From Heliopora coerulea (Eukaryota; Cnidaria; Anthozoa; Scleralcyonacea; Helioporidae), in assembly GCA_030142905.1 (NCBI GenBank), contig JASJOG010000112.1, positions 908,501 to 972,500 on the forward strand: a stretch of DNA of 64,000 bases. The letters run 5' to 3'. A program made the position numbers and the translations under genes. The notes beneath the pieces were generated by a model that was not told where the DNA came from, did not search any database, and saw only the letters and a program-made list of their open reading frames with translations. This document shows positions 26,385 to 38,270 of the stretch, piece by piece. Position 1 is the first letter of the stretch. Every line of letters begins with the position of its first letter.

Positions 26385-27205
26385 TCTAAGTATGAATATG
26401 TGAAAGCCCAGCAAAAGACTCGTAGAAGAGGCGTAATTCGGAAAAAAGGTTTATTGAAATCTAATGTTTCGTTGTATTTAACACAACATCATCAGAGAAT
26501 GAAACAAAAAGTGACAAACACTAATAATAAGGTTACTATTACAGGTTAATTAGCATAATTTGATGCTTAAGAATGAAAGAGGGGAGGTAAACAGAAATCA
26601 GAGGTGGTGAGGAGAGGTAAAGATGTCAAAAGAGAGAAAGTAGAATGGAGCTGATATTAGAATTAAGAGTGGGATTGACTTTCTTAATAAGTAAGTTTTC
26701 TTTTACGTGAAGGCTACAGCTGGAGGAAGACGAAGAAGAAGAAAAGATAGTGAAATCATTTGGAGAAATAAGTTGAGGAGTATCTTGGTGATGTGTGAGA
26801 ATATTGGTTGGTGCAGGGTTGGCACGCTTTTTTCCTGTTAGGGCAGAAATTCCCAAGTGGTCAGAGATCCGGGTGTGGAGATGTCAGCTAGTCTTGCCAA
26901 CGTGGAATGGCTTTCAGCGTTGTCATTTAAAACGAATAATATCGGATCTATTCCACGTTTTCTCTTTTGACACCTTTATCTCACCTCATCACCTCTGACT
27001 TCTTTTTACCTCCCACTTCCTCTCAAACGCCAAATTATGCTAATTAATCTGAAATTGTAACCTTATGATTAGTGTTTGTCACATTTTCTTTCATTCTCTG
27101 ATGATGTTGTGTTAAATGCAAGTAAACATTAGATCCTAATAAACCTTTCTCCTAATTGCTCCTGTTCTACGAGTCTTTTCCTGAGCTTTGATATTCATAC
27201 TTAGA
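26385..27205 (-). mobile_element. Truncated Penelope-like element with inverted ends
   Basis: Two arms of about 180 bp (26385-26565 and 27030-27205) are inverted copies of each other. Each has the terminal motif CTGATGATG with a hairpin; the left arm keeps CGAAAC and the right arm is mutated. Between them the minus strand codes the C terminus of a Penelope-like protein (26626-26856) like that of the element at 52760-53575. The element is 5'-truncated and has no reverse transcriptase. Confidence 0.75.
26626..26856 (-). pseudogene. C-terminal remnant of a Penelope-like GIY-YIG protein
   Basis: The 76 codons end in the same pattern as the larger copy at 52760-53575: G-I/V-S-x-L-T-x-K-K-R-A, later S-P-N-D-F-T/S-I, and a final L-L-S-L-F. 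That copy has the GIY-YIG nuclease core just upstream; here that core is frame-broken in 26860-26930. A serine run from a GAAGAAGAA-type expansion sits in the middle. It is a dead fragment. Confidence 0.7.
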
Positions 27206-28310
27206 GTTTATACTGATTTTGCCATACCCTTCGCCGGCATTAAACATTTTTAATCTTGGAAATTTTCACTGCATGGCAAGATAGCTCTCTTTCATGGCAT
27301 GACATTTTGGAATTTCCAGATCGTGCATTCCCCTCTGTTGAATAAAATCGTCGTAGTTAGCGAGAACAACTCTCTGAATTGGATGCGTCATTCTCAAGAC
27401 TTACAGGCTTGGGACTTTTTGTATCCTATATACAGGACACTGAGCGTCAAAGGACTGAATTAAAACTTTTTGTGTAATTCTTTTAGTGTTGAATAAAAGT
27501 GTTTGCCATTTAAACGTTTTAGTACGACTTCCATATTTGTACATCTAGTTATGTAGTAATTAACATTACTCATTTACACTTATTTTCTAGGAAAAATCCG
27601 GTGACCTTGATAATGATATTAAGATGGCATTGATACTTCGTTTTTGTTGGAGATGATTTTCGTTGAATTATTGAAGTCGACATTAAACTTGCCACGTTTC
27701 TATTTGTTTTCAACTCCCCAAAACACCGCAAAGTTTAAAGAATTTATTGTCGCGAATTTCCGAAAGCACGTTTAGCATGAAGCTCTGCCTGGGTGATTTC
27801 GTAGAGAAATTAGGAGTTGCGTTGAAGTATTAAGTTTTACGGATATCGAGTAGTCAACTTTTATAAAATTTCATTTTATTAGACAAACTCTGAGCTCCAG
27901 GTGGGACCGGTCAGGAACTCTGAGTTCATCTAAGTATCGTAGACTTGACACAGCTTGAACTGCAAGAAACAACGCTTCAACAACAGTATCTAGCTGGAGT
28001 TCCTGGAAAAAATAACGCGATCTGACTGGGAGGTTGGCAACATTTAATAAAGGTAAAGTACTATACTGGATAATCCTATCAGCTACATGAGCTGTTCTCC
28101 CTAGAGGTCCAGTAAGGGACACCCCTCATGGGTCCAGTGTTACTGCAGGAGGAAACCGAAGTACCCGGTAAAAACATGCGATGCTTGGTAGAGTCAAACT
28201 GGACAACACTCTTCTCACATGTGTCCAAGGTTATTTTAATTAGGTAACTGCATGGAACCGGAATCGAACTCTAGTCACAGTGATGAGAGACACGTGCACT
28301 ATTACTGTGC

Positions 28311-28353
28311 CACCACCACCCCACCACCCCACCACACCACCACTCCACCATCG
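28311..28353 (+). repeat. CCACCA simple repeat
   Basis: Imperfect CCACCACCC and CACCACTCC units lie directly in the sequence. They create a Pro/His/Thr-rich frame that should not be read as a protein. Confidence 0.8.
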
Positions 28354-28864
28354 CATCACCCGTCTAATGGCTCACAATCCAGTAAATCATTTGCCGACAA
28401 ACTCGTCCGAGGTTTGGAAACCGTAAGTAACGTTGACTTGCCATCTGAGGCGCTCAGATTGTGATTTCAAGTGGCTCACGGGAGAGCTGACATTTTGAGA
28501 AAATGTAAAAGTAAATTGATGCGTTGGCTGTCTTCAATGTCATGGTGTTTTTGTCTCTCGTGGGTTTTTTGCGTTGAACTTAGTGGTTCTAGTTGTGAGA
28601 TAAGAAAGGCGAGTTTAACTGTGCGAAGACCTGTGACGTCCTAAGTAACACTAAGGAGAAAGAATGGAATTACTTTACGTCTGTAATGAACAATGAGCGG
28701 GCAACCTGTCGCCTTCAAATGATACCTGCTGATATTTGTAATACTGGTAGACGAAAGCTAGTGAATAACTGGTTTGGGAAAAGAACAGTTTTTGTTGTTA
28801 TATTGCATGTTTCATTTTCATTTCTTTTCTTTCTCCCTCTCCCTTTTTCTTTTTTCAAAATTAA

Positions 28865-28996
28865 TGTACCTATAAATAAGTAAATAAATAAGTAAATAAA
28901 TAAATTAAATAATTCAGTGGGTGAAATAAATGGTTCAAATAAATCAACAAACAAGCAAGTAAACAAAAGGAAACAAACAAACAAACAAACGAACGC
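28865..28996. repeat. AAATAAGT / CAAACAAA simple repeat
   Basis: AAATAAGT units pass into AACAAACA units. Open frames across it on either strand are low complexity. Confidence 0.85.
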
Positions 28997-31900
28997 CAGC
29001 AAGCAATTTTTTTTTTCGATGGCTTAATTCTGCGTCTCGGAATTCTTTCGCCTACAGCGAAAACGTCAAATTTATGTAGACGTCAGTATTGACCATAACG
29101 TTTTGACGTTCTTAAGGCGACGTCCACCCCCAGTACACTACCATCGGTGGGTTAAACGTGCCTTGGAAGAGCTGGAAGCTGTAGGAACAACAAAAGTTAC
29201 ATTTGTGTTTGTTTATCATGCCAGTGGGCTGTAGTTTGTTCCAAAAATGAAACTTAAGCTTTTAGATTTAAGCTGGAAAGGGAAAGAGAAATTCCCTAAA
29301 AAACCTGCAGCGTCACGCAATACGGAAATACCCGTCAGCCCCCTGGGCAGACCAAGTAAAGTTTAAAGGTATAGTGTACTGCCAAGAAAAATTCAATTTC
29401 AGCTGATTGTGTCTTGAATCTTTTGCATACTGCTTGACAGTAAACGAGATGGCCGAACATCGGAATTGGGTATTGACCCAGGATTCATCATTCGTCATCA
29501 TTTGACGCCAAGGGACACAGCTCTTCGAGAGCAACAGCTTGTTTCTCTCTGTGAGTATATTTTAAAACTTCAATTAAATGCCGATGTCCTTTTCGTGGAT
29601 CTGCATTCCTTCGTTCTTCTGGGTGAGTGCAACAGCTTTGATATTAAGGATGTTGAGGATTTAAGTGTCATGTTTGCTTATAAACCTTCGCCTATGAGTC
29701 ATTTTGCAGAATAACCAACCGTTTTTGCAATTACCGCTAAATAATAGTGCGTCATTCACTAAAGCTTACCCAAACAGAATGCCTGTCTTGTTCAGTCTAA
29801 TAAAGTACTCATAGTCCTTAATATTCAAGCCGTATTCTTAATATTTCAAGGGTTTTGTAGAGCTCGCATACTCTTATTGGTTTGTAAATGAAGATTAGAA
29901 AAAGAGCTGCTATTCTGAGATCGTTGCGTAGGACAAAACTTCCTTCGTCGATGTTTACATTAAACAGGTTGTATGTTGCCTTTTTCCACCTTACACCATC
30001 AACACACCACTCTGATTTTGAGATGTGTTGAACTTATTTAGACTAACTTGATGCTGCTGTGATATTACGTAGTTTCCTGAACAAATTTTAACTGTAAGGG
30101 TGAAGTCGGAGCATTTTCACGAATTACGTCATTGGCGAGGCTTTCTGACATTTCATTAATCCTTCTTCACTGCCACAGCTGTTCACCAAAATTTTAAACA
30201 CTTCAAGTACGGTAGGAAGCCAGTGGACCGGAAAATGATAAATTATAGCTGTTGTAGATTTAATATTTACAATTACCACAGTCCACTCTTGGAATCCAGT
30301 GCCATCAATGGGACTGGAAAACGAACAGTGATGCCAGATACAGAACCAGAAAAGTTATCAGTCTTTGGAAAAAGGGAACACTGGTAATTTGGCTGAAAGA
30401 AAACAGTCAATGCTGTAAACATTTTTGAAGAGAATCAATGTCCTGATATGAGCATTTTGGCAACAAAAAAATATTACTAAAGAAAATGATAGTTTGTTGA
30501 TATTAAATTTTGTTATATTTTAGTGGTAGCTAATTAACATTCAACCTTATTTAATTTTAAAATGAAAATTTTAACACACTTTCTTTCAAGGAATCTTTCA
30601 TTCGTATGTTGATAATCAGTATGCAGATTTAAAAAATTCTGTTACAACAAATTTTCTTTTAGAGGAAGTCATGCTTTGTTGCTTTGAGAAATATATGGTT
30701 AAAGGATGACTTGTGGTTGAAGAATGGGCAGAGCCTAAAAATTTGCTTATACAGTTGATTCATTTGACCTAAACGTTGAAATTAAAATTATTAAGGGGCA
30801 GGGCTCATCCTTTTAATGAATAAAATCATCTGGGGTTAGCCAGAATAAAATGTTAAGGTGTTCCCTTGTCCCTTAATGGGTTTATGTTTTTTCAATCTTA
30901 CATGTACTTGGAGTGGATTTTTTAATTTGGACCTTTGCAGGTTTAAGAGAAGTAAAATGAATTCCTTCCACCATAACTTAAGTGTTTCTGGGATTTGAAA
31001 ACAAAATTTGGCTTAAGACATTTCCACTATAATTATGTCCTTTCTGGAAAAATTTTATATTGGCTTTGATTTAGATTTATTCTGACACAGTTCAGGTACA
31101 CCTTTGAAGTTGCTTGTTAAGCATCCAGTGATTGGAGAATCCTCTGGTTACTGGGCAAAGTTCTCCATTTACTTTTGCAGTTTAAGCCTACGTGAGGTTG
31201 TTGATGCCTTCTAACTGGGCAATTAACTCACCTCTTCAGATTCTTTTAAGATGTCAAATAATTATTAATAAGAACAATTTTCCCAAATTCCATAAAGAAA
31301 GTTGGCTTATAAAATTTTTCATTTTTTTTGATAGGTTTGAAATGAATAATATAAAAATAACAATTATAGACAGACTGAAGTCATTAATGATAATTTTACA
31401 TATTTTATATTACACTCTATCATTTTCATAAATGATTGCTATAAAGCATCTTCCATGAAAGCAGGTATTACTATAATCTAAATGCTGATGCAATTTTTGT
31501 CATCCTTCCCTCAATTTCACCGACAGTCACCTAATTTCAATTCTATTCAAATGGATAGACTCATATTAAGCTGAGGCAAAGTCAACTTAATCAAGCCAGG
31601 ATGTCTCCTGTCTGACAAGGATTAAACCAACGTTAGAGTATGAATTAGTAGCTTGCACTTTGCAGTTTGCAAAGTGTTTGTAGTCTTTTGTGAAACATAA
31701 TTCATGTGAAAACAGGAAGGTGCAAAGCGGAAAAATTTAAAAAAAAAAAGAAGAAAAAAACTATTGTTTTAAATCTTTTATGTCTTTTTCATATTCTCTC
31801 CAATAAGAGAGTTTGTGACAGAGGTGAGCTGACAAGGTGACCTGGTTTGACAAGTTAAAAATGGTTTCACTGATTAACTGACCTCTATAATGTATGGTAT

Positions 31901-32726
31901 GGTATATTAACACGTGCATAGGAAATAGTTAGTGAGAGACTGGAACAGGAACTTTGCTCTGCCCTTGGCACAATCACACATTACATTTTGTGAGTTGCAA
32001 AATGTTTCCAATTTTTTAAACTAAAAACTTAACAACAAAACCATAGCCAAACTCAACTGAAAAGCACAGTAAAGAGCTTCAAACATGTGCACAAACTTGC
32101 ACTAATCTTAGAAACAAACCAATTTGTAAATGTAAATAACCTTTTAGTAACACTAAAGAAACTAAACACTACTTATAGTTAAGTAATGGGGTCAGTAAAA
32201 CAACATAAAAAATTGTCTAAGCCACTGCTTGGGTCAAAATGCATCCCAACTTTTTTTGCAATGCTGTTTTGACTCCATAATTTGTAACATGAACCTCAGT
32301 TGATCATTAGAAGAAAGGTGAAAGTGAGAACAAAAGTAAGACCACAATCCTTGCACTTAGGCTGAGACTGTGCGACTCAGTTTGAAAAAGTCCAATCCAG
32401 AAATGAAAAAGTGGGGGAAGGTTCAATTTTAAGACTAAGGCATGTTGAGTCATTGGTAGTTGGTGTGATAAAGTATATTACATAAATTTTTTGAATTGAT
32501 GAGATAAAGCTTAATGTACATGTACTGTACCAACAAAAGACCTTTGTAGGACAAAAAGTGAAAAGAGTTAAGAGGAATGGCCATCCCTCTCTGAAGTTGC
32601 ATTTTGATGTTAACTTGGATGCTTTACAACCAAGTAACATTATGCTAAATGTAAATTACAACTGGCCTTGGTTAGGTCATAGCAATGATGTTCTTATACA
32701 TTGATAATTACAACAAAATGAACCAT

Positions 32727-33575
32727 TACCGTATTTTCCGGGCAATTACCCACACGGCGTATTACCCGCACTAGTCAAATTTATGGTCCAAAAAAAATTA
32801 TGTCGACAGATTACCAGCAACGGAAGATTACCCGCAAGTCAACCACGCCCTTGCAACGCCATTGAGGCTTTAAAACAATGAGATGAACCTGAAGGAGCAG
32901 CTCTGGGGACGGCATTTTTCACCAGGCATGATGAAAAGCGAAGGATTAATCAAAGCGAAGTGAATTGCAGACGATTCGTAATTTTGAATCAACCAATCGA
33001 AATCGACATGTAGAGTGGTAATATATTTTAAGCCATGAGGAAATCTATGTGAAATTCCAAGTGAATTCTCTCGTGACGTAGCAACACACGGCATGGTACA
33101 CAATACCGGGTCCTAGTCGCAACGACTTTAAAATTTACGCTGTAACTCAAACTGATTATTTTCTGTGTTTGAAATGTACTGTCAGCTTAAAGCTTGCTAT
33201 TCACTGGCGACGGAAGCACTGAAAGCGTAGTCAGAACAAGAAGCGAAAACTAGATTGGCACAATACCTGACAGCCTGATTTGCTAATTTTTGCGTAAACC
33301 CGAAATTCTGTGAAGGAAACTGATAATCACTCTGAAGGAACTAAACATTTCCTAAATTTCTTTATTATTTGGAAGACTTGCACGAGCATTTGGAATCATT
33401 AACCCGACGCTTTTACTGCGCTGCACTTGTGATGATTTGATTATGAAATTTTTGTCAAATGTAGATGTCAAAATATTTATCATCACATTACCCGCGCCAC
33501 CGTATTACCCGCAGCAGCTTCAAAAACAGAAAAATGAACAAATAACCCGCGGGTAATTTCCCGGAAAGTACGGTA
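32727..33575. mobile_element. Non-autonomous DNA transposon with TA target site
   Basis: Terminal inverted repeats of about 22 bp are visible: CCGTATTTTCCGGGCAATTACC on the left and, reading inward from the right, CCGTACTTTCCGGGAAATTACC. A TA flanks each end. Further ATTACCCGC motifs lie inside both ends. No transposase is encoded. Superfamily is uncertain; TA duplication suggests Tc1/mariner-like mobilisation. Confidence 0.75.
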
Positions 33576-33797
33576 AAACAAGAACATACAATATGCCATG
33601 AACAATTTTCATCTTTACTCAACAACCATATTGCATCCATATCATTTTCTGGGATTTATAGAAACAAAATAGCCAGGTTCCCTGTGCAGCTTTTTATCTT
33701 AATTATTGGACCACTGGATTGGATTCCTAGTGTGGAATTGGTTCCCACTTAATGGGGAATTCGAAGGCGCGGAGGTCCAGTGTAGATAGCTTCGATA

Positions 33798-34124
33798 AAA
33801 CAGCGGCGTTCTTGAGGTTATACACTATCTAAAATATAGAAAACAAGCTTCTCGACGTTTCCAGCGAAGGCCCTTCGTCTGGAGATTAGTAGCATAGAAT
33901 ACATAAAAACACGTGGGCTTTTATAGTAAAACTAAAACAGTGTGTCACGTGACTATTGGTTCATTTTTGTCACGTGACACACTGTTTTAGTTTTACTATA
34001 AAAGCTTACGTGTTTTTATGTATTCTATGCTACTAATCTCCAGACGAAGGGCCTTCGCTCGAAACGTCGAGAAGCTTGTTTTCTATATTTTAGATAGTGC
34101 ATAACCTCAAGAACGTCGCTGTTT
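33798..34124. mobile_element. Long inverted repeat made of two Penelope-type ends
   Basis: Two 156-bp arms (33798-33953 and 33969-34124) are nearly perfect reverse complements, separated by 15 bp. Each arm holds a GACGAAGGGCCTTCGC hairpin followed by GAAACGTC (mutated to TGGAAAC in the left arm), the same style of motif as at the ends of the Penelope-like elements. There is no coding sequence between the arms. It lies about 540 bp upstream of the TNF-receptor ectodomain exon. Confidence 0.7.
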
Positions 34125-34659
34125 CCCACTCAATGAGCCTGCAGACGCATTTTTTAATTTTTTTTTTTCATTTATAGTACTCTCAGTTGCATCCAACCTG
34201 TTGCTTATTCACATAATGACCATTCTGCAAATTTCTCACAATTCTCCATTTGATTTTGTGTTGCTCAATGTTTAAAGGACCTCGTATCAGCAATTACAAG
34301 GTTACTACTTCAGTCTGGATTTTCTGAGCATACAAACACTGACCCTCAAGTAAAAATTAGCATTATTTATAAATGGACCACAGAGCCTGGGGGCAGGGCA
34401 ATGGAGACTTTAGCAGCTTGCGTAGGTCAGCTGCCACTTTGTCAAGTACATAGCGCAGAAGGACGATCTAAATCATTTGAAATTTCTCATGTTTTTAGTC
34501 CTTCCAAAGTATTTCGGACACATTTTTAATTAACTAAACGCAGTTAAGGGCAAAGGCACACTTTATAATTTTACTCTGCCTAAAGCCAGATGATTTTACT
34601 TATCACCGGAATGAACCCTGCCCCTTAATTGGAGAGCAAATCATTATCTTATACTACAG

Positions 34660-35375
34660 GTTATTTTGCGTGTGATCCTTACATGGAGTGAAGCTGCCAA
34701 CGAACCCTGCCCTGAAGGGAACTATGGAGTTATTTCACGTGCTGGTTCAATTACATGTAAAAGTTGCTCCAGACTTCCCACATGCCCCCCTGGCTTGGGC
34801 ATGTCAACCTTGGTGTTGTGCGGTGACATCATACATGAATACACGAATATACATTGTGTAGACTGTGTTCCTGGTAAAAGTGGAACAGTGTCAGCCGTGC
34901 AAGACCTGTTCCCCACATGAAGCACAGGAAGGTGAATGTACCCGTGATGAGGACACCACTCAGTGTAAACGAATTTGTGTGAAAGGGTTTTACCCCATGG
35001 ATGACCGTGTGGAAAATTGCACAGAATGCTCATCGTGCCATGGACCAAGAGCAAAAAGAGTCCAGAAGTGCATTGCTGATGGTATGCCTAGGGAACGACA
35101 GTGTGAGGTGATGTTGGTTCATGCTACCATTGAAACCAATAAAAAGGAAGATAAACCAGACAGAAAGGAGATCCAAGAAAAGAAGAACGAAGATGAGAAA
35201 ACAGAAAGCAATGGTTATCCAATTTATGGGTATCCAGCAATGTTCAGTTCATTTCTGGTGTTGATTGTCTTTCTAATCGTTTGTTTGCTGGTCAGTGTAT
35301 TTAGAAAGAAATGTAACAGGAAAAAATATAGTCAAAGATACTCTGAAGTTTCGATTCGTTTCAATAATTCCAATG
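34660..35375 (+). CDS. TNF receptor ectodomain and transmembrane exon
   Basis: The translation has TNF-receptor cysteine-rich repeats: CPEGNYG, C-K-S-C near 34755, CPPGLG near 34788, C-V-D-C-V-P-G near 34855, then C-Q-P-C-K-T-C near 34889 and C-T-E-C-S-S-C near 35022. A transmembrane helix follows (about 35240-35305) with a basic stop-transfer RKKCNRKK. The acceptor is taken at ACAG|G (34659); AAG at 34693 is an alternative. The donor is CAATG|GTAAGT at 35376, phase 1. The reading frame changes by one base near the A4 run at 34876-34879, and spacing between PG and the next Cys is shorter than usual, so either a small deletion or an assembly error is present. A signal-peptide exon must lie upstream and was not found. 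Confidence 0.85.
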
Positions 35376-35534
35376 GTAAGTAAATTACTGTGTTTCTTGG
35401 TTTTATACAGTTAATACTTACTTGGAAGGATAGTTGCTTCTATAAAATAGTCAACTCTATATTTGACTTGTTCCATGCTAACATGAAAATTGATCATCCA
35501 AGAACCTTAATATGTCTTTCCAGACATCGTAATT

Positions 35535-35728
35535 TAAAGGTGCGTTAACACTATCGGCCTAGACCTGACCTGGGCCTGACCTAGGTCAGCTACTTTTGCT
35601 GGCCTGGTTTTGATAGACTAGGTCATGCCCAGGTCAGGCCTAAGCCAGGTAAAACCCGTTCACACTATCAAAAATGTTGGTCAACGTCAGGCTCAGGCCA
35701 AGCCTAGGACGCTAGTGTGAAGATTGAA
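35535..35728. mobile_element. Foldback MITE in a receptor intron
   Basis: Starts with AGGTGCGTTAACACTATCG and ends with its approximate reverse complement (GACGCTAGTGTGAAGATTG). Internal CCAGGTCAGGCC motifs also recur in inverted form. It has no coding content and lies in the first tail intron. Confidence 0.55.
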
Positions 35729-36343
35729 ATCGCTAGCATGTTATCAGCAAATGGGAAAACTAGCATTCAATTTTAACGATTACAAAAAAAAAAACCCAAT
35801 TCTTGCTAATGTAGCAATTAATTTCAATAACGTGTACACCGGCAAACAAAATGAAACTCACGCCAACAGTGGCAAGTGGAAGATCGGAAATCAAGCCAAC
35901 GTTTCGATGCCAAATGCATGGGATGATATGCGCCGAGTAAACTTTATTAGTGCTTCCAGACGATGCTAAAATTGCATCTAGACCTAAGTCAATGAATTTG
36001 ATTTCAGAATTATCCATCCTAACATGAATTCATTCTGTTCATAATGAATTTGCATTTGTAGTTTCTTGTACAAAGTACATCATGTGTATCATATAAAACA
36101 AAACAGCGCAAATTTCGTATCATTTTACTTCACAGATTATCGTCACGGTACTCATGAAAATGTTACTTACCCCCTTTCGCAAGTCGTCGCGATCTCTTGT
36201 GGACGCTTTCCTCCCACAGGCCAGCTTGCAGGCACGAGTTTGTGGCTCTCGATTTTCATCTTAGTGTATGTATTAAACTCCTGAGAGCATTGAGGACTAG
36301 TCATGTAGTCAATAATGTAAATAATACTATGATATTTTGTATA

Positions 36344-36408
36344 AAGAGAGGATTTGATACTATCATAATTATATATAATTATGATTTTATCAAATCCTCT
36401 CTTCATGT
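36344..36408. repeat. Near-perfect AT-rich palindrome
   Basis: Arms GAGAGGATTTGATA and TATCAAATCCTCTC-like sequence surround a palindromic TATATA centre, giving a hairpin with arms of about 29 bp. It is intronic. Confidence 0.75.
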
Positions 36409-36569
36409 AAAATGTTGTTTAAAGCCTTCTGTATACAAGAGTCGTGTATCACTCTGCTACTTGACGAAGTCACCTGAGAGGCTCCACTCTACGTTGTGAA
36501 GATGAGATGTCTTCCGGTTAGAGAATTGAGAATGGTGGCCAATTCACTATATATGAAAATTTCTGACTG

Positions 36570-36665
36570 TCCTGGCCGTGTCTCAGTGGCTCAAAGGTCA
36601 GCGCACATATGCGTTGTTGATATGGAGACCTTGGGCTCGATTCCTGGCTGGGGCAGTCAGAGTTT
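36570..36665 (+). repeat. tRNA-like SINE head
   Basis: An A-box-like GTGGCTCAAAGGTCAGCG and a B-box-like GGGCTCGATTCCTGG occur at about 50-bp spacing. The cloverleaf is imperfect and the sequence sits in an intron, so a SINE of a second family is the better reading than a tRNA gene. Confidence 0.45.
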
Positions 36666-37423
36666 TCGTATATATAATTATAAAAACTACGATAAGTTAA
36701 CGATGTCAATGAGCATTACTAGGGGCTTGAAGATCTACGGCGACAACTTGAACGACGATATCCTTCAATATTTCGACGTTTAAAGAAACAACGGTTTATT
36801 GACCACGGTGCTTGATACTTGTGGCTTGTTTTATGACTCCTAAAATCCTCCAGTTCTCCTGAAACAACTGTAGTCTCGCGTTGAACTCAATCTTAAGTTA
36901 CAGCTTATTTCACTCCGCGAGCGTGAGCTCGTTGGCGGTGTTGAGAATGGTCTTGAGAATAAAAATTGTTCATTCGTTTTGTTTTGCACGAAGAGTTCTT
37001 TTGTTTCGAAGGACGCGTCGTGTAAATCTTAAGGTCCCTGCTGTGTAGTGTGTTCTCACTGTACTTTGGATGAATACTTGAATACAACCATTATTAATAC
37101 GATGTGTTTACTCAGTTTGTCAAGAATATTGAATTAGTTGTTACCCCTAAAAATAACAATTTTCGCAGCATATCCAAGTACCAGGCTGTTGACAGGAAAA
37201 ATGTGCCTATTTGTATGGTATTTCTTGTCTACCTTTATAATTTGAAAATGCTCGTTTTGCAAGCAAACTTGACCCCAGTAGGAATTTGTCAAACAGGGGA
37301 GATCCTTGATTTTCCAGGAATATACAGTAGTGTACAGTGTAACTCTGGATGTTTTGTTTACAGCAACAAGTTTATCCCCTTACTTACTCTCTCTACTCAA
37401 AAATATATGCTCATACATTCTAG

Positions 37424-37543
37424 GAGGTGCTATTCCCAGTGATTCAGTTATCGTTGTCAATGAAACAGATCCTTCTGACGATATAGCAACGGATTTACCA
37501 GCTGCCTCATCGATAAGAAAGAGAACAAATTCAACTGGTCCTG
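37424..37543 (+). CDS. TNF receptor tail exon A
   Basis: This is a 120-bp exon bounded by TTCTAG| and CCTG|GTAAGA, phase 1 at both ends, so it can be skipped without frame loss. It encodes an acidic stretch with E-T-D-P-S-D-D followed by IRKRTNS. R-x-R-x-x-S is the consensus of AKT-type kinases. The exon aligns with tail exon C at 39598-39723 around ETD..DD and IRKR..S. No globular fold is expected; it is cytoplasmic linker between membrane and death domain. Confidence 0.7.
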
Positions 37544-37726
37544 GTAAGAATGTTTCGTACATGTATATCATATGACTATGCATTCTTTAGTGAGTTTACA
37601 AAAACATATGTGTTTGAACTATATTGAAAAGACCAACAATTTCGTGAAAGAAACTATTTATTTATATGGAAAGCTGCATGTTATAGCGGTGAACTTATTA
37701 ATGACCACCTTTGATTCATACTTTAG

Positions 37727-37786
37727 GTAGAAGCGTTTCTTTCAATCGGCAACGTTCATATCCTGGATCAGGACAAAACAAAGAAA
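37727..37786 (+). CDS. TNF receptor tail exon B
   Basis: A 60-bp phase 1-1 exon with acceptor ACTTTAG| and donor GAAA|GTAAGT. It encodes 20 residues including RQRSYP, which fits the mode-I 14-3-3 pattern R-x-x-S-x-P. It aligns with tail exon D (40432-40494), which carries RQHSNP at the same place. Confidence 0.65.
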
Positions 37787-37974
37787 GTAAGTTGTAATTG
37801 AAGAAATTTACACTCTTTGGTGAGCGGAATAGGGTAGTTTTACAATGGCTGACTTGGCTCGAAATGTGTGCCGGGAAATGTTGTCCTGCCGACCCACTGC
37901 AATCAAACTTATCAACGTCCAACGGTAGCAAGCTTGTTTGCTTTTCAAGTATACATTCATTCGAATTGTTTTCT

Positions 37975-38270
37975 TCATTCCTTCCTTCCTTCCTTCCTTC
38001 CTTCCTTCCTTCCTTCCTTCCTTCAGGCTTCCTTCCTTTTCTCTCTTTCTTTCTTTCTCTCTTTCTTTTTTTCTTTCTTTATTCCTTTCTTTCTTCCTTC
38101 CTTCCCTTCCTTCCTCGATTCGTTCGTTCGCTCGCTCGTTCATTCATACATTCATTCTTTCCTTCATTCATTTCTTCATTTATTCTTTCATTCATCCATC
38201 CATCCATTCATCCGTCTCGTCATCCATTCATCCATTCATTTTTTCATTCATTCTTTTCTTCAACGTCTGT
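37975..38270. repeat. CTTC/CTTT/CATT tetranucleotide repeat
   Basis: Long CTTC runs pass into CTTT and then CATT units, within the intron between tail exons B and C. All open frames over it, on both strands, are repeat artefacts (Phe/Ser/Leu or Lys/Arg/Glu only). Confidence 0.95.

Larger units (their letters stand above)
27206..32726. other. Gene-poor stretch, no gene supported
   Basis: I see no exon I can defend. Contents: a minus-strand frame at 27871-28122 without known family; a stretch at 28130-28175 whose GGAGGAAACCGAAGTACCCGG motif looks like a dispersed repeat; a CCACCACCC tract (28311-28353); A-rich tetranucleotide repeats (28870-28996); an open frame at 29466-29714 without recognised domains; and a long AT-rich remainder. 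The first exon of the TNF-receptor gene (signal peptide) should lie somewhere here or up to 34659 but was not found. Confidence 0.4.

Noticed and set aside
27871..28122. 83-codon minus-strand frame
   Set aside because: No recognised domain, no splice or promoter context, next to a repeat-like stretch.
28252..28464. 70-codon frame with Pro/His/Thr run
   Set aside because: It depends on the CCACCA repeat and has no family similarity.
34660..34920. The first ectodomain frame as a complete short soluble receptor
   Set aside because: It ends only because of the frame break near 34876; the next frame continues the same cysteine-repeat pattern.
36344..36408. Transcription terminator hairpin
   Set aside because: It is an AT-rich palindrome in a eukaryotic intron; no terminator role is expected.
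36570..36665. tRNA gene on the plus strand
   Set aside because: Lies in an intron, the arms do not pair well, and it looks like a SINE head.
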